A program made the position numbers and the translations under genes. A model generated the notes under the pieces. That model worked only from the letters and a program-made list of their open reading frames with translations, made no database searches and had not been told where the DNA came from. From positions 1 to 64,000 of the forward strand of contig JAFYXN010000002.1 in NCBI GenBank assembly GCA_017546145.1: a DNA stretch of 64,000 bases, given 5' to 3'. Below, piece by piece: positions 8,888 through 16,922 of the stretch. The stretch is from Clostridia bacterium (lineage in GTDB: Bacteria > Bacillota > Clostridia > Monoglobales > Monoglobaceae). Within the stretch, counting starts at the first letter, position 1. Every line of letters begins with the position of its first letter.

Positions 8888-9259
8888 ATGGCAGATTTTA
8901 TGGACTTAAATGACAGAATGAGAATCATTCAGGAACTTGTCCCCGGCAAGCAGATAACACTTGCTCACATAATAGCAAATCCCGATAAGATTTTATACAA
9001 AAAACTGGGTCTTGACCCGTCGGTTGATTACGCAAAGTCTGCAATCGGTATTGTTACTATGTCGCCTGCTGAAACAGCAATTATTGCGGCAGATATTGCA
9101 ATCAAGGCATCCGGCTCTGAAATAGGCTTTGTTGACCGTTTCAGCGGAACGCTGATTGTAACGGGTACGGTTTCTGAAGTGGAGGCGGCACTCAGGGCGC
9201 TGTGTGAATATTCCGAAAAAACACTTGGCTTTACTGTTTGTGCTATAACAAAAACGTGA
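8888..9259 (+). CDS. Microcompartment shell protein, PduU/EutS type (permuted BMC-H)
   Basis: 123 residues from ATG 8888, served by AGGAGG 8873-8878, which overlaps the end of the activase gene; the in-frame TTG at 8879 is not needed. The N-terminal MRIIQELVPGKQITLAHIIANP and the later SAIGIVTMSPAETAIIAADIA are typical of the circularly permuted BMC domain of EutS/PduU, which forms hexamers with a small beta-barrel over the pore. Its stop overlaps the next start (TGATG). Confidence 0.88.
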   Translation: MADFMDLNDRMRIIQELVPGKQITLAHIIANPDKILYKKLGLDPSVDYAKSAIGIVTMSPAETAIIAADIAIKASGSEIGFVDRFSGTLIVTGTVSEVEAALRALCEYSEKTLGFTVCAITKT

Positions 9260-9687
9260 TGAAGAAATTGATACTTGTGGGCAGAAGCGGATGCGGAAAA
9301 ACCTCACTTACTCAGGCTCTTAAAGGCGAGAATCTTGGTTATCACAAAACGCAGTACATAAACTATCATGATGTGATTATTGATACCCCCGGAGAGTACG
9401 CAGAAAACAAAGAACTTGCAAGAGCACTTGCCCTGTACTCGTACGAGGCGGATGTGGTTGGACTTCTCCTCTGCGCAACCGAACAATATTCCCTTTACAG
9501 CCCGTGCTGCACAGCACAGGCAAACCGTGAGGTTATAGGGATAGTGACACAGATAGACAGGCAGGACGCAAATCCGCAAAAAGCAGCAGAGTGGCTTCGA
9601 CTTGCAGGGTGCGAAAAGGTGTTTTTTACTTCTGCTAAGGAAGGTTTGGGAGTTCAGGAGCTTTTGGGTTATTTGGCAGAAGATTAA
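9259..9687 (+). CDS. EutP/PduV-like small GTPase
   Basis: 142 residues from ATG 9259, overlapping the shell-gene stop. The P-loop is GRSGCGKTS, the G3 motif DTPGE, and TQID occupies the place of the NKxD motif. EutP/PduV proteins accompany ethanolamine and propanediol compartments; PduV has been linked to compartment positioning, but the biochemical role is unsettled. A 129-bp gap with its own promoter follows. Confidence 0.85.
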   Translation: MKKLILVGRSGCGKTSLTQALKGENLGYHKTQYINYHDVIIDTPGEYAENKELARALALYSYEADVVGLLLCATEQYSLYSPCCTAQANREVIGIVTQIDRQDANPQKAAEWLRLAGCEKVFFTSAKEGLGVQELLGYLAED

Positions 9688-9733
9688 AAACCACAAAAAA
9701 ACACAAAAACAAAGAAAAAATCACAAAAAAGTA

Positions 9734-9762
9734 TTGACTTCAATATAATAATATGCTACTAT
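9734..9762 (+). promoter_or_regulatory. Internal promoter before the aldolase gene
   Basis: TTGACT 9734-9739 and TACTAT 9757-9762 with a 17-bp spacer, in the only long gap early in the operon. It could drive the aldolase and downstream shell and enzyme genes separately from the dehydratase. Confidence 0.6.
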
Positions 9763-9816
9763 ATAGTTAATACAAAAGTAAATAAAGAAATTTAAAGATA
9801 TAAAGGAGTGTTTGAC

Positions 9817-10623
9817 ATGATGTCAGAATACGAAATCAAAAAACAGATTTGCGACATTGGTAAAAGAATTTACGACAGAAGAATGGTTGCCGCAAACGAC
9901 GGTAACATATCGGTAAAAATCTCCGATAACGAGTTTCTCTGCACACCTACAGGTGTAAGCAAGGGCTTTATGACTCCCGAATACATCTGTAAGATAGACG
10001 GTGACGGAAACATTCTTCAGGCAAACAAAGGCTTCAAGCCTTCATCAGAGATTAAGATGCACCTCAGAGTATACAAGCATCGTCCTGATGTTCAGGCGGT
10101 TGTACATGCTCATCCTATTTATGCAACAAGCTTTGCAATTGCAGGTATTCCGCTTACACAGCCTATCATGCCTGAGGCAGTTATTGCTCTTGGTTGCGTT
10201 CCGATTGCTGAATACGGCACACCTTCAACAAATGAAATTCCTGACGCAGTAGAGAAGTACCTTCCCTACTACGATGCAGTTCTTCTTGAAAACCATGGTG
10301 CGCTTGCATATTCAAATTCACTGCTTGCTGCATATCACAAGATGGAATCACTTGAGTTTTATGCAGAGCTGTTGTTCCTTTCAAAGCAGCTTGGCGGACC
10401 GAAGGAATTTTCTAAAGAACAAATTAAGAAGCTCTATGAAGTAAGAAGAGCATTCAATATGTCAGGCAAGCATCCTGCTGACCTTTGCCCCAACAACAAA
10501 AACGGAAATGTTAGCTGCCACAACTGCCGCATTCCGGATTGTGCTGTTGCAGACGATACATCAGCTGATGCAGACCTTATTGCACAGATTACAAAGAAGG
10601 TTATGGAGCAACTCGGTAAATAA
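9817..10623 (+). CDS. Class II aldolase (fuculose/rhamnulose-phosphate aldolase family) with C-terminal encapsulation helix
   Basis: 268 residues from ATG 9817 (AGGAG 9804-9808). The FucA/AraD-type fold is shown by NDGNISVK, the PSSEIKMH acid motif and metal-binding His97, His99 (HAHP) and His160 (ENHG). Such aldolases cut sugar-1-phosphates to dihydroxyacetone phosphate and lactaldehyde. Beyond the catalytic domain there is a linker with four cysteines (Cys224, 234, 237, 242) and then an amphipathic terminal helix (DADLIAQITKKVMEQLGK), the pattern of an encapsulation peptide. A compartment-associated aldolase is a hallmark of the GRM5 class. The exact sugar phosphate cannot be read from sequence. 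Confidence 0.85.
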   Translation: MMSEYEIKKQICDIGKRIYDRRMVAANDGNISVKISDNEFLCTPTGVSKGFMTPEYICKIDGDGNILQANKGFKPSSEIKMHLRVYKHRPDVQAVVHAHPIYATSFAIAGIPLTQPIMPEAVIALGCVPIAEYGTPSTNEIPDAVEKYLPYYDAVLLENHGALAYSNSLLAAYHKMESLEFYAELLFLSKQLGGPKEFSKEQIKKLYEVRRAFNMSGKHPADLCPNNKNGNVSCHNCRIPDCAVADDTSADADLIAQITKKVMEQLGK

Positions 10624-10643
10624 TTTTTGGCGAGGTGTAGTAT

Positions 10644-11138
10644 ATGACCGAAGAAAGAATAGCGCGTATTGCTGATGCTGTTGTGCGTGCAATTCGCTCT
10701 TCGTCCGATAAAAAGACATCGGGGTTTGGCTTGAACGAGGCGCGGATTCTTATCCGCAAGGTAGAGGATAAAGCAAAAACCATGGGCTTAAATGTGGTTG
10801 TTGCGGTCTCGGACTCATCGGGCAGACCCATTGCGGTTGAATGTATGGACGATGCGTATATTGCAAGCTACGATGTTGCTGTGAATAAGGCTTTTACGGT
10901 TGTGGCACTGAAAATGTCCACCAAAAAGCTAAGCGCACTGGCGGCGCCAGGTGGTTCGCTTTACGGAATACAGCACACAAACGACGGCAAAATAGTAATT
11001 TTTGGAGGGGGCGACCCTCTGCTTTATAACGGAAAAATCATTGGCGGACTTGGTGTTAGTGGTGGCTCGGAAGAGCAGGATACTGCACTTTCGGCGTACG
11101 GCGCAGGTCTTGTTGATGATATTCTGAAAAATCTATAG
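10644..11138 (+). CDS. GlcG/HbpS-family protein (PduO C-terminal-like) with N-terminal encapsulation helix
   Basis: 164 residues. The body (GLNVVVAVSDSSGRPIAV, AFTVVALKMSTKKL, GGLGVSGG) is the PF03928 domain found in GlcG, the heme-binding HbpS and the C-terminal part of PduO. The first 20 residues (MTEERIARIADAVVRAIRSS) form an amphipathic helix like the other cargo signals of this operon, so the protein is probably luminal. Its role here is unknown; cofactor or heme binding is the family-level guess. The adenosyltransferase half of PduO is absent, which suits a B12-independent pathway. Confidence 0.75.
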   Translation: MTEERIARIADAVVRAIRSSSDKKTSGFGLNEARILIRKVEDKAKTMGLNVVVAVSDSSGRPIAVECMDDAYIASYDVAVNKAFTVVALKMSTKKLSALAAPGGSLYGIQHTNDGKIVIFGGGDPLLYNGKIIGGLGVSGGSEEQDTALSAYGAGLVDDILKNL

Positions 11139-11157
11139 GAAAGGAGAAGGATATAAT

Positions 11158-12351
11158 ATGAATAACATGGAAATTGAACAGATTGTCAAGCAGGTTATTG
11201 CAGGAATGAAGGGTACAGAAAGTGCTCCTGCAAAGGCTGCCGGTCCTGTTCCCAAGACAGCACGTGTAGCAATGCTGACAGGCATTGAAAAGTTTGAGCT
11301 TCAGGAATATGCACTTCCCGAAATCGGCGATGATGATATTCTGGTTAAGGTTGAAGGCTGCGGTGTTTGCGGAACAGATGCTCATGAATATAAAAGAGAC
11401 CCGTTTGGCCTTATCCCTGTTGTTCTCGGCCATGAGGGAACAGGTGAGGTTGTAAAAATTGGTAAGAATGTCAAAAAAGACAGCGCAGGCAAGCCTTTGG
11501 GCGTTGGTGATAAGGTTGTTACTTGTATGATTTTCGGGGACAATCCTGACATCACAATGTTTGATTTAAACAAGCAGAATGTAGGAGGTGCAGACGTTTA
11601 TGGTCTGCTTCCCGACGACAATATGCATTTTAAAGGCTGGTTTGCAGATTACATAGTTATAACAAAGGGTTCAACAGTATTTAATGTATCTGACCTTGAC
11701 TTGGATTCAAGAATTCTTATAGAACCCTGCGCAGTTCTTATCCATGCAGTAGAACGTGCAAAGACAACAGGAATCTTAAGATTTAACAGCCGTGTGGTTG
11801 TTCAGGGATGCGGTCCTATCGGTCTTATCTGTATTGCTGTTCTCAGAACTATGGGAATTGAAAACATCACTGCAGTAGACGGCGAGGAAAAACGTCTTGA
11901 GTTTGCAAAGCGTATGGGCGCAAACAAAACTGTAAACTTCAAAAACCACAGCGGAATTGAAGCACTTACCAAAGCTGTTGAAGACAGCTTTGGCGGCTAC
12001 CTTGCAGATTTTGCTTTCCAGTGCACAGGATCACCTGTGGCTCACAGCAATATCTATAAGTTTATAAGAAACGGCGGCGGACTTTGCGAGCTTGGCTTCT
12101 TTATTAACGGCGGCGACGCTACAATCAATCCGCACTTTGACCTTTGCTCAAAAGAAATCACCTTGGTTGGCTCATGGGTATACACACTCAGAGATTATGC
12201 AACAACCTTTGATTTCTTAAAAAGAGCAATTGCCATAGGTCTTCCCATCAAGGAGCTTATTACACATAAGTATCCGCTTGAAAAGATAAACGATGCGTTT
12301 ATCACAAACGTTAAGATGGAAGGCTTAAAAATAGCAGTAGTTAATGATTAA
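11158..12351 (+). CDS. Zinc-type MDR alcohol dehydrogenase with N-terminal encapsulation helix
   Basis: 397 residues. The N-terminus ([19 protein letters not shown]) is an amphipathic cargo-type helix followed by an Ala/Pro-rich linker. The catalytic domain has GCGVCGTD and GHEGTGEV for the catalytic zinc and QGCGPIGL as the nucleotide-binding turn. The usual four-cysteine structural zinc lobe is not visible between residues about 110 and 160. Probable jobs are lactaldehyde to 1,2-propanediol or propionaldehyde to propanol with NAD(P)H. It stands where many propanediol compartments have an iron-type alcohol dehydrogenase (PduQ). Confidence 0.8.
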   Translation: MNNMEIEQIVKQVIAGMKGTESAPAKAAGPVPKTARVAMLTGIEKFELQEYALPEIGDDDILVKVEGCGVCGTDAHEYKRDPFGLIPVVLGHEGTGEVVKIGKNVKKDSAGKPLGVGDKVVTCMIFGDNPDITMFDLNKQNVGGADVYGLLPDDNMHFKGWFADYIVITKGSTVFNVSDLDLDSRILIEPCAVLIHAVERAKTTGILRFNSRVVVQGCGPIGLICIAVLRTMGIENITAVDGEEKRLEFAKRMGANKTVNFKNHSGIEALTKAVEDSFGGYLADFAFQCTGSPVAHSNIYKFIRNGGGLCELGFFINGGDATINPHFDLCSKEITLVGSWVYTLRDYATTFDFLKRAIAIGLPIKELITHKYPLEKINDAFITNVKMEGLKIAVVND

Positions 12352-12377
12352 ATTCAAAATATAGGAGGATTATTAAA

Positions 12378-12653
12378 ATGGCACAGGAAGCATTAGGTAT
12401 GATTGAAACAAGAGGCTTGGTTGCAGCAATTGAGGCAGCCGATGCAATGGTTAAGGCAGCAGAGGTTGTTTTAATCGGTACAGAAAAAATCGGTTCAGGA
12501 CTTGTAAGCGTTATGGTACGCGGCGATGTAGGCGCGGTTAAGGCTGCAGTTGAAGCAGGCGGCGCTACAGCACAGAGACTTGGCGAAATCGTTGCAACAC
12601 ACGTAATTCCCAGACCCCACGCTGACGTTGAGAAGATTCTGCCCAAGTTCTAA
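12378..12653 (+). CDS. Microcompartment shell hexamer protein, PduA/EutM type
   Basis: 91 residues, canonical [25 protein letters not shown], the pore loop EKIGSG, and the C-terminal [16 protein letters not shown] closely resemble PduA/PduJ. It forms hexameric tiles with a central pore. The next gene is a near-copy, so this is a local duplication; synonymous sites differ widely, so the duplication is not recent. Confidence 0.95.
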   Translation: MAQEALGMIETRGLVAAIEAADAMVKAAEVVLIGTEKIGSGLVSVMVRGDVGAVKAAVEAGGATAQRLGEIVATHVIPRPHADVEKILPKF

Positions 12654-12666
12654 GAGGTGAATTCTC

Positions 12667-13062
12667 ATGGCAGAAAAGGCTACAAAAAAGACCGCTGCAC
12701 CAAAAGCGGAAACAAAGAAAAATAATGAGGTCGCACCTGTAAAGGCTGAGACCGTTACAAAACCCATAAAGGAGGAAAAAAAGATGGCACTGGAAGCATT
12801 AGGTATGATCGAAACAAGAGGTCTGGTTGCTGCTATTGAAGCTGCTGATGCAATGCTTAAGGCTGCAAACGTTACTCTGGTTGGAACTGAGAAGATTGGT
12901 TCAGGTCTTGTAAGTGTTATGGTTCGCGGTGATGTAGGCGCAGTTAAGGCTGCAGTTGAAGCTGGCGGACAGAGCGCTCAGAAGCTTGGCGAAATCATTG
13001 CAACTCACGTTATTCCGAGACCTCATTCGGATGTTGAGAAAATTTTGCCCGCAATTAAATAG
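12667..13062 (+). CDS. PduA-type shell protein with N-terminal Lys/Ala-rich tail and internal start
   Basis: 131 residues from ATG 12667 (weak site AGAGGTG). Residues 1-39 are a low-complexity Lys/Ala/Glu tail; from residue 40 the protein is a BMC-H domain very similar to the preceding gene ([27 protein letters not shown]). A strong GGAGG at 12771-12775, eight bases before the in-frame ATG 12784, can start a 92-residue tail-less form, recalling PduB/PduB' in Salmonella. Both forms may be made. Alternatively only the short form is real and the upstream part is read incidentally, although the tail has no stop and keeps the frame. Confidence 0.85.
   Translation: MAEKATKKTAAPKAETKKNNEVAPVKAETVTKPIKEEKKMALEALGMIETRGLVAAIEAADAMLKAANVTLVGTEKIGSGLVSVMVRGDVGAVKAAVEAGGQSAQKLGEIIATHVIPRPHSDVEKILPAIK
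12771..12786 (+). promoter_or_regulatory. Internal ribosome binding site and second start in the tailed shell gene
   Basis: GGAGG 12771-12775, spacer of eight A-rich bases, then ATG 12784-12786. It is stronger than the site in front of the longer frame and coincides with the start of the conserved BMC domain. Confidence 0.75.
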
Positions 13063-13081
13063 TTATATTTAATTTGCATGG

Positions 13082-13142
13082 GTATACGGCACAAAGCGGG
13101 GGCAGAGCGGGTCTGCTCTGCCTCCGTATGTACGCTGTATAC
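13082..13142 (+). other. Intercistronic hairpin before the vertex-protein gene
   Basis: An 11-bp inner stem (13098-13108 with 13115-13125, one G-U pair, 6-nt loop) is enclosed by matching GTATAC hexamers at 13082-13087 and 13137-13142. No T tract follows, so it is not an ordinary terminator. It may protect mRNA ends or adjust the level of the vertex protein. Confidence 0.55.
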
Positions 13143-13162
13143 AGAAAGGAACTTTTTTAGCT

Positions 13163-13423
13163 ATGATTATAGGAAAAGTTATCGGAAGTGTTGTTTCAAC
13201 ACGCAAAAACGAAAATTTAGTCGGAAGCAAGTTTATGATTGTAGAGCCGGTTGAAGGCGATGCAAAAAAGATTATTGCTGTTGACAATATCGGCGCAGGT
13301 ATAGGCGAATACGTTTTGGTTGCGCTTGGCAGTGCTGCAAGAATAGGCTGTGGCAAAGAAACTTCACCAATTGATGCTGCCATTGTCGGAATTATCGACG
13401 ACGGCGCAAACTATATAAAATAA
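13163..13423 (+). CDS. Microcompartment vertex protein (BMC-P, EutN/CcmL type)
   Basis: 86 residues. MIIGKVIGSVVSTRKNENLVG, AVDNIGAGIGEYVLV and SPIDAAIVGIID are standard EutN/CcmL pentamer signatures. Pentamers close the twelve vertices of the shell. A hairpin lies directly upstream, which might hold its yield below that of the hexamer proteins. Confidence 0.94.
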   Translation: MIIGKVIGSVVSTRKNENLVGSKFMIVEPVEGDAKKIIAVDNIGAGIGEYVLVALGSAARIGCGKETSPIDAAIVGIIDDGANYIK

Positions 13424-13471
13424 TTTAACTGAATTTGAAAATAATGCTTGACAGAAAGGGGAGATTCGCTG

Positions 13472-14803
13472 ATGCAGATGACAGAACTTGCAAAGATAAT
13501 GAAAGAATGCGGAATAGTCGGTGCCGGCGGAGCAGGATTCCCCTCGTATGCAAAGCTTAATGAAAAAGCTGATACAGTTATTTTAAACTGTGCAGAATGT
13601 GAGCCTCTTTTCAGACTTCACAGGCAGCTGCTCTCAGAATATGCGTCAGAAATTTTGTGGGCACTTGATACTGTGCGTGAGGCTGTTGGGGCAAATGAGG
13701 CGATTGTTGCCGTAAAGGCGTCTTACAAAGAGGCTCTTGACGCGGTAGAAGAATGTCTTGATACATATAAAAATATGAGAGTGGCAAAGCTGCCTGAAAT
13801 CTACCCTGCAGGTGATGAGATTATTACAATATATGAAGCAACAAAAAGGGTGGTAGAGCCGGGACAATTGCCAATATCTCAGGGCGTGATAGTCTTTAAC
13901 GTAGAGACTATGCTCAATATCTGCTATGCAATTAAGGAAAATACTCCTGTATGCTATAAGTATATAACGGTTACAGGAGAAGTAAAGCATCCGCAAACTT
14001 TCAGAGTGCCTTTGGGAATAACCTTTAAACAGGCTGTCCAGATGGCAGGGGGAGAAACAGCGGACGAATCTGTCTACATAAGCGGCGGAGCTATGACGGG
14101 ACGGATAGGTAAGAAAAGTGATGTTGTTACCAAAACAACTAATGCAGTTTTGGTTCTTCCAAAAGACCACCCCGTTGTTTTAAAAAAGAAAACAAATACA
14201 AAAATTAACATATACAGAGCAATGAGCGCGTGCTGTCAATGCAGAATGTGTACTGACCTTTGTTCAAGAAACCTGCTTGGCCACCCCATTGAGCCGCATA
14301 ACTTTATGAGAGCGGTATCAAAAGGGATGACTCAGGATGTGGTATCAATAAAGAACATTATGTATTGTTCGCAATGTAAACTGTGTGAAATGTATGCGTG
14401 TCAGCAGGGACTTTCTCCGGGTTCGCTTATCGGTGCGTTCCGTGGCGAAATCCGCACAAAAGGAATAACTCCTGAAAAACAGCCAAAATTTACAGGCGTA
14501 TCCGAGCATCGAAGGTACAGACAGGTTCCCATGCACAGGCTAATTTCAAGATTGGGACTTTTAAAGTACGATGTTGAGGCGCCGCTTACCGAAGTAAAAA
14601 ACTCTTTTACAGAGTTAAAAATTGCTCTGACCCAACACATAGGTCAGCCTGCTAAAGCACAGGTTGCGGTTGGGGACGAAGTTGAAAAGTTTGCAAAGCT
14701 TGCAAGCTGTGAAGGCTTGGGAGCAGAGCTGCACAGTCCGTGTGCGGCAGTGGTAAAAGAAGTTACGGACAAATACATTGTTTTAAAAATAAAAAAGCAG
14801 TAG
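13472..14803 (+). CDS. PduS-like flavin/iron-sulfur oxidoreductase (RnfC-like)
   Basis: 443 residues from ATG 13472 (AAAGGGGAG upstream; the TTG at 13448 is ignored). The N-terminus GIVGAGGAGFPSYAKL is the NADH/FMN-binding motif of RnfC/PduS. Two [4Fe-4S] motifs follow: CCQCRMCTDLC near residue 255 and CSQCKLCEMYAC near residue 295. In Pdu systems PduS passes electrons and interacts with PduT; a PduT-like gene lies 17 bases downstream. Because this pathway needs no B12 reduction, a role in redox balancing across the shell is more likely than cobalamin recycling. Confidence 0.9.
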   Translation: MQMTELAKIMKECGIVGAGGAGFPSYAKLNEKADTVILNCAECEPLFRLHRQLLSEYASEILWALDTVREAVGANEAIVAVKASYKEALDAVEECLDTYKNMRVAKLPEIYPAGDEIITIYEATKRVVEPGQLPISQGVIVFNVETMLNICYAIKENTPVCYKYITVTGEVKHPQTFRVPLGITFKQAVQMAGGETADESVYISGGAMTGRIGKKSDVVTKTTNAVLVLPKDHPVVLKKKTNTKINIYRAMSACCQCRMCTDLCSRNLLGHPIEPHNFMRAVSKGMTQDVVSIKNIMYCSQCKLCEMYACQQGLSPGSLIGAFRGEIRTKGITPEKQPKFTGVSEHRRYRQVPMHRLISRLGLLKYDVEAPLTEVKNSFTELKIALTQHIGQPAKAQVAVGDEVEKFAKLASCEGLGAELHSPCAAVVKEVTDKYIVLKIKKQ

Positions 14804-14820
14804 GATAGGAGGAAACAAAA

Positions 14821-15369
14821 ATGGGAAAAGCATTGGCGATGGCTGAATTTATGACGGTTTCCACCGGTATCCGTGCTGCTGATATGATGATTAAAACTGC
14901 AGAGGTTAAGGTTATTGAGGCTGAGGTAGTATGTCCCGGCAAATACATAATCTTAATCGAAGGCGATTTAAGTGCTGTCAGAGCCTCGGTAGACACCGTA
15001 AAATCAGCCTTTTCTGAAAAGCTGATAGATAGTTTTGTTTTGGGCAATCCGCATGATTCAATATTTCCTGCAATTTATGGAACAACAGAAGTAACGGATA
15101 AGCGTGCTTTGGGAGTGCTTGAAACTTATTCTGCGGCATCAATAATTGCGGCTGCGGATATTGCGGCAAAGACTTCGATTGTGGATTTGATTGAGCTTCG
15201 TGTGGCAAGAGGAATGTGCGGCAAGTCATACATGTTGCTTACGGGCGAGGTTGCGGCTGTTGAGGCGGCGATAGAAAGAGCAAAGGCAGAGGTGTCAGGC
15301 GGAACAATGTTCCTTGACAGCTCGGTAATTGCAAACCCCGACGACAAGCTTTGGAATACAATTGTCTGA
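14821..15369 (+). CDS. PduT-like trimeric shell protein (two BMC domains, [4Fe-4S] pore)
   Basis: 182 residues with two BMC domains (about 3-90 and 95-182; the second starts RALGVLETYSAASIIAAADIA). Cys38 lies in EVVCPGKY, the same residue number as the cluster-binding pore cysteine of PduT, so a [4Fe-4S] cluster at the trimer pore is expected. Its position next to the PduS-like gene supports a transmembrane-like electron route through the shell. Confidence 0.9.
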   Translation: MGKALAMAEFMTVSTGIRAADMMIKTAEVKVIEAEVVCPGKYIILIEGDLSAVRASVDTVKSAFSEKLIDSFVLGNPHDSIFPAIYGTTEVTDKRALGVLETYSAASIIAAADIAAKTSIVDLIELRVARGMCGKSYMLLTGEVAAVEAAIERAKAEVSGGTMFLDSSVIANPDDKLWNTIV

Positions 15370-15381
15370 TTTAAATTGTCC

Positions 15382-15464
15382 ATATCGCGCGTTTAACCTT
15401 CCTTATGTACAACAGCATACCGCGGTGGGTTAAACACACAATCTGAACAATTTTATTTCAGACT
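15382..15464 (+). repeat. Intergenic element, copy 1 (before pduP-like gene)
   Basis: About 80 nt that closely resemble 63521-63602. Shared blocks include TTATGTACAA, the GG-rich segment before AAAC, CACAATCT and TTTCAG/CTGCAG ends. Here GTTTAACC (15391-15398) pairs perfectly with GGTTAAAC (15428-15435); an inner TATG/CATA pairing is possible. The purpose is unknown. Confidence 0.6.
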
Positions 15465-15506
15465 ATATCATAAAAACTGGTTTTTGGCAGAGAGGAATGA
15501 TACAAA

Positions 15507-16892
15507 ATGGTTGATGAAAAATATATTAGCCGTATAGTTGAAAGTGTAATACAGAATATGGATGTAAAGCCCGACAGAAAGCTTAAAGGTGTTTTCTCCA
15601 CAATGGAGGAGGCTTTGGAGGCTGTATCAAAGGCTTATATTCAGTATAAAAGCTATACCGTTGAGCAGCGTGAAAAAATGATTGCGGCAATTCGCCGTCT
15701 TACACTTGAAGAAGCAGAAGAAATGGCAAAGCTGGGTGTCGAAGAAACCGGCATGGGCAGAGTTTCCGACAAGATAATCAAGCATCAGCTGGTTGCCAAC
15801 AAAACACCGGGTACAGAGGACTTGTCACCAAGTGTCAAAACCGGTGATTGCGGTCTTACTCTTATCGAAATGGCTCCGTTTGGCGTTATCGGAAGCATTA
15901 CTCCTTCCACAAATCCAAGTGAAACGGTTATATGCAACTCAATCGGAATGATTGCCGGGGGTAATGCGGTTGTATTTAATCCGCATCCCAATGCAAAGAA
16001 GATTGCAAACTACGCAGTTGACCTTGTAAACCGCGGAATACTGGAGGCAGGAGGCCCTGAAAATCTGGTAGTTTCGGTTGAAAATCCAACTATGGAAACA
16101 TCGGATATTATGGTTAAGTCACCACTTGTACGTATGCTTGTTGCAACAGGCGGTCCCGGTGTTGTAAAGATGCTTCTTTCTTCAGGTAAAAAGGCTATTG
16201 GTGCCGGTGCAGGAAATCCGCCGGTTATAGTTGATGACACAGCGGATATTGCTAAGGCTGCATCGGATATTGTTAAGGGCGCAAGCTTTGATAACAATCT
16301 GCCATGTATTGCTGAAAAGGAATGTTTTGTACTGAGTTCTGTTGCAGATGAGCTTATTGCAGAAATGCAGAAGAGCGGTGCATATCTTTTGAAGGGTGCG
16401 GATGTTGACAGATTGTTGAAGGTGGCGCTGATAGAAAAGGACGGCAAGTTTGGAATAAATAAAAAGTGGGTTGGCAAGGATGCCGGCAAGTTTTTAAAGG
16501 AGCTTGGCATTGATGCAGACCCAAGACTTATTATCTGTGAGACAGATGCAAAGCACCCATTTGTTCAGGTTGAAATGATGATGCCAATACTTCCTATCGT
16601 AAGAGTATCAAATATTGAAGAAGCAATCACAGAGGCAGTAAAGGCAGAACACGGAAACAGACATTCTGCTCACATTCATTCAAAGAACGTTGACAGACTT
16701 ACTGCATTTGCAAGAGCGGTTGAAACAACAATTTTTGTAAAGAATGCACCTTCTTATGCAGGTATCGGTGCAGGCGGGGAGGGTCACACGACCTTTACAA
16801 TTGCAGGCCCCACAGGTGAAGGACTTACTTCTGCAAGATCGTTTACACGTCAAAGAAGATGCGTTATGGCAGATGGACTGCATATAGTTTAA
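15507..16892 (+). CDS. CoA-acylating aldehyde dehydrogenase, PduP/EutE type
   Basis: 461 residues; converts propionaldehyde (or acetaldehyde) plus CoA and NAD+ to the acyl-CoA. The N-terminal helix MVDEKYISRIVESVIQNM matches the PduP targeting peptide pattern and is followed by a short linker. The catalytic cysteine is Cys267 (NNLPCIAEKE). GAGAGNPPVIVDDTAD and the C-terminal GAGGEGHTTFTIAGPTGEG are family signatures. The aldehyde would be made and consumed inside the shell. Confidence 0.93.
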   Translation: MVDEKYISRIVESVIQNMDVKPDRKLKGVFSTMEEALEAVSKAYIQYKSYTVEQREKMIAAIRRLTLEEAEEMAKLGVEETGMGRVSDKIIKHQLVANKTPGTEDLSPSVKTGDCGLTLIEMAPFGVIGSITPSTNPSETVICNSIGMIAGGNAVVFNPHPNAKKIANYAVDLVNRGILEAGGPENLVVSVENPTMETSDIMVKSPLVRMLVATGGPGVVKMLLSSGKKAIGAGAGNPPVIVDDTADIAKAASDIVKGASFDNNLPCIAEKECFVLSSVADELIAEMQKSGAYLLKGADVDRLLKVALIEKDGKFGINKKWVGKDAGKFLKELGIDADPRLIICETDAKHPFVQVEMMMPILPIVRVSNIEEAITEAVKAEHGNRHSAHIHSKNVDRLTAFARAVETTIFVKNAPSYAGIGAGGEGHTTFTIAGPTGEGLTSARSFTRQRRCVMADGLHIV

Positions 16893-16922
16893 GCCTAAGA
16901 CAACGGAAAGGGATAAAAGTTT

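Noticed and set aside
12378-13062. Tandem shell genes as an assembly duplication
   Set aside because: The two copies differ at many synonymous sites and in the N-terminal tail, so they are a true old duplication.
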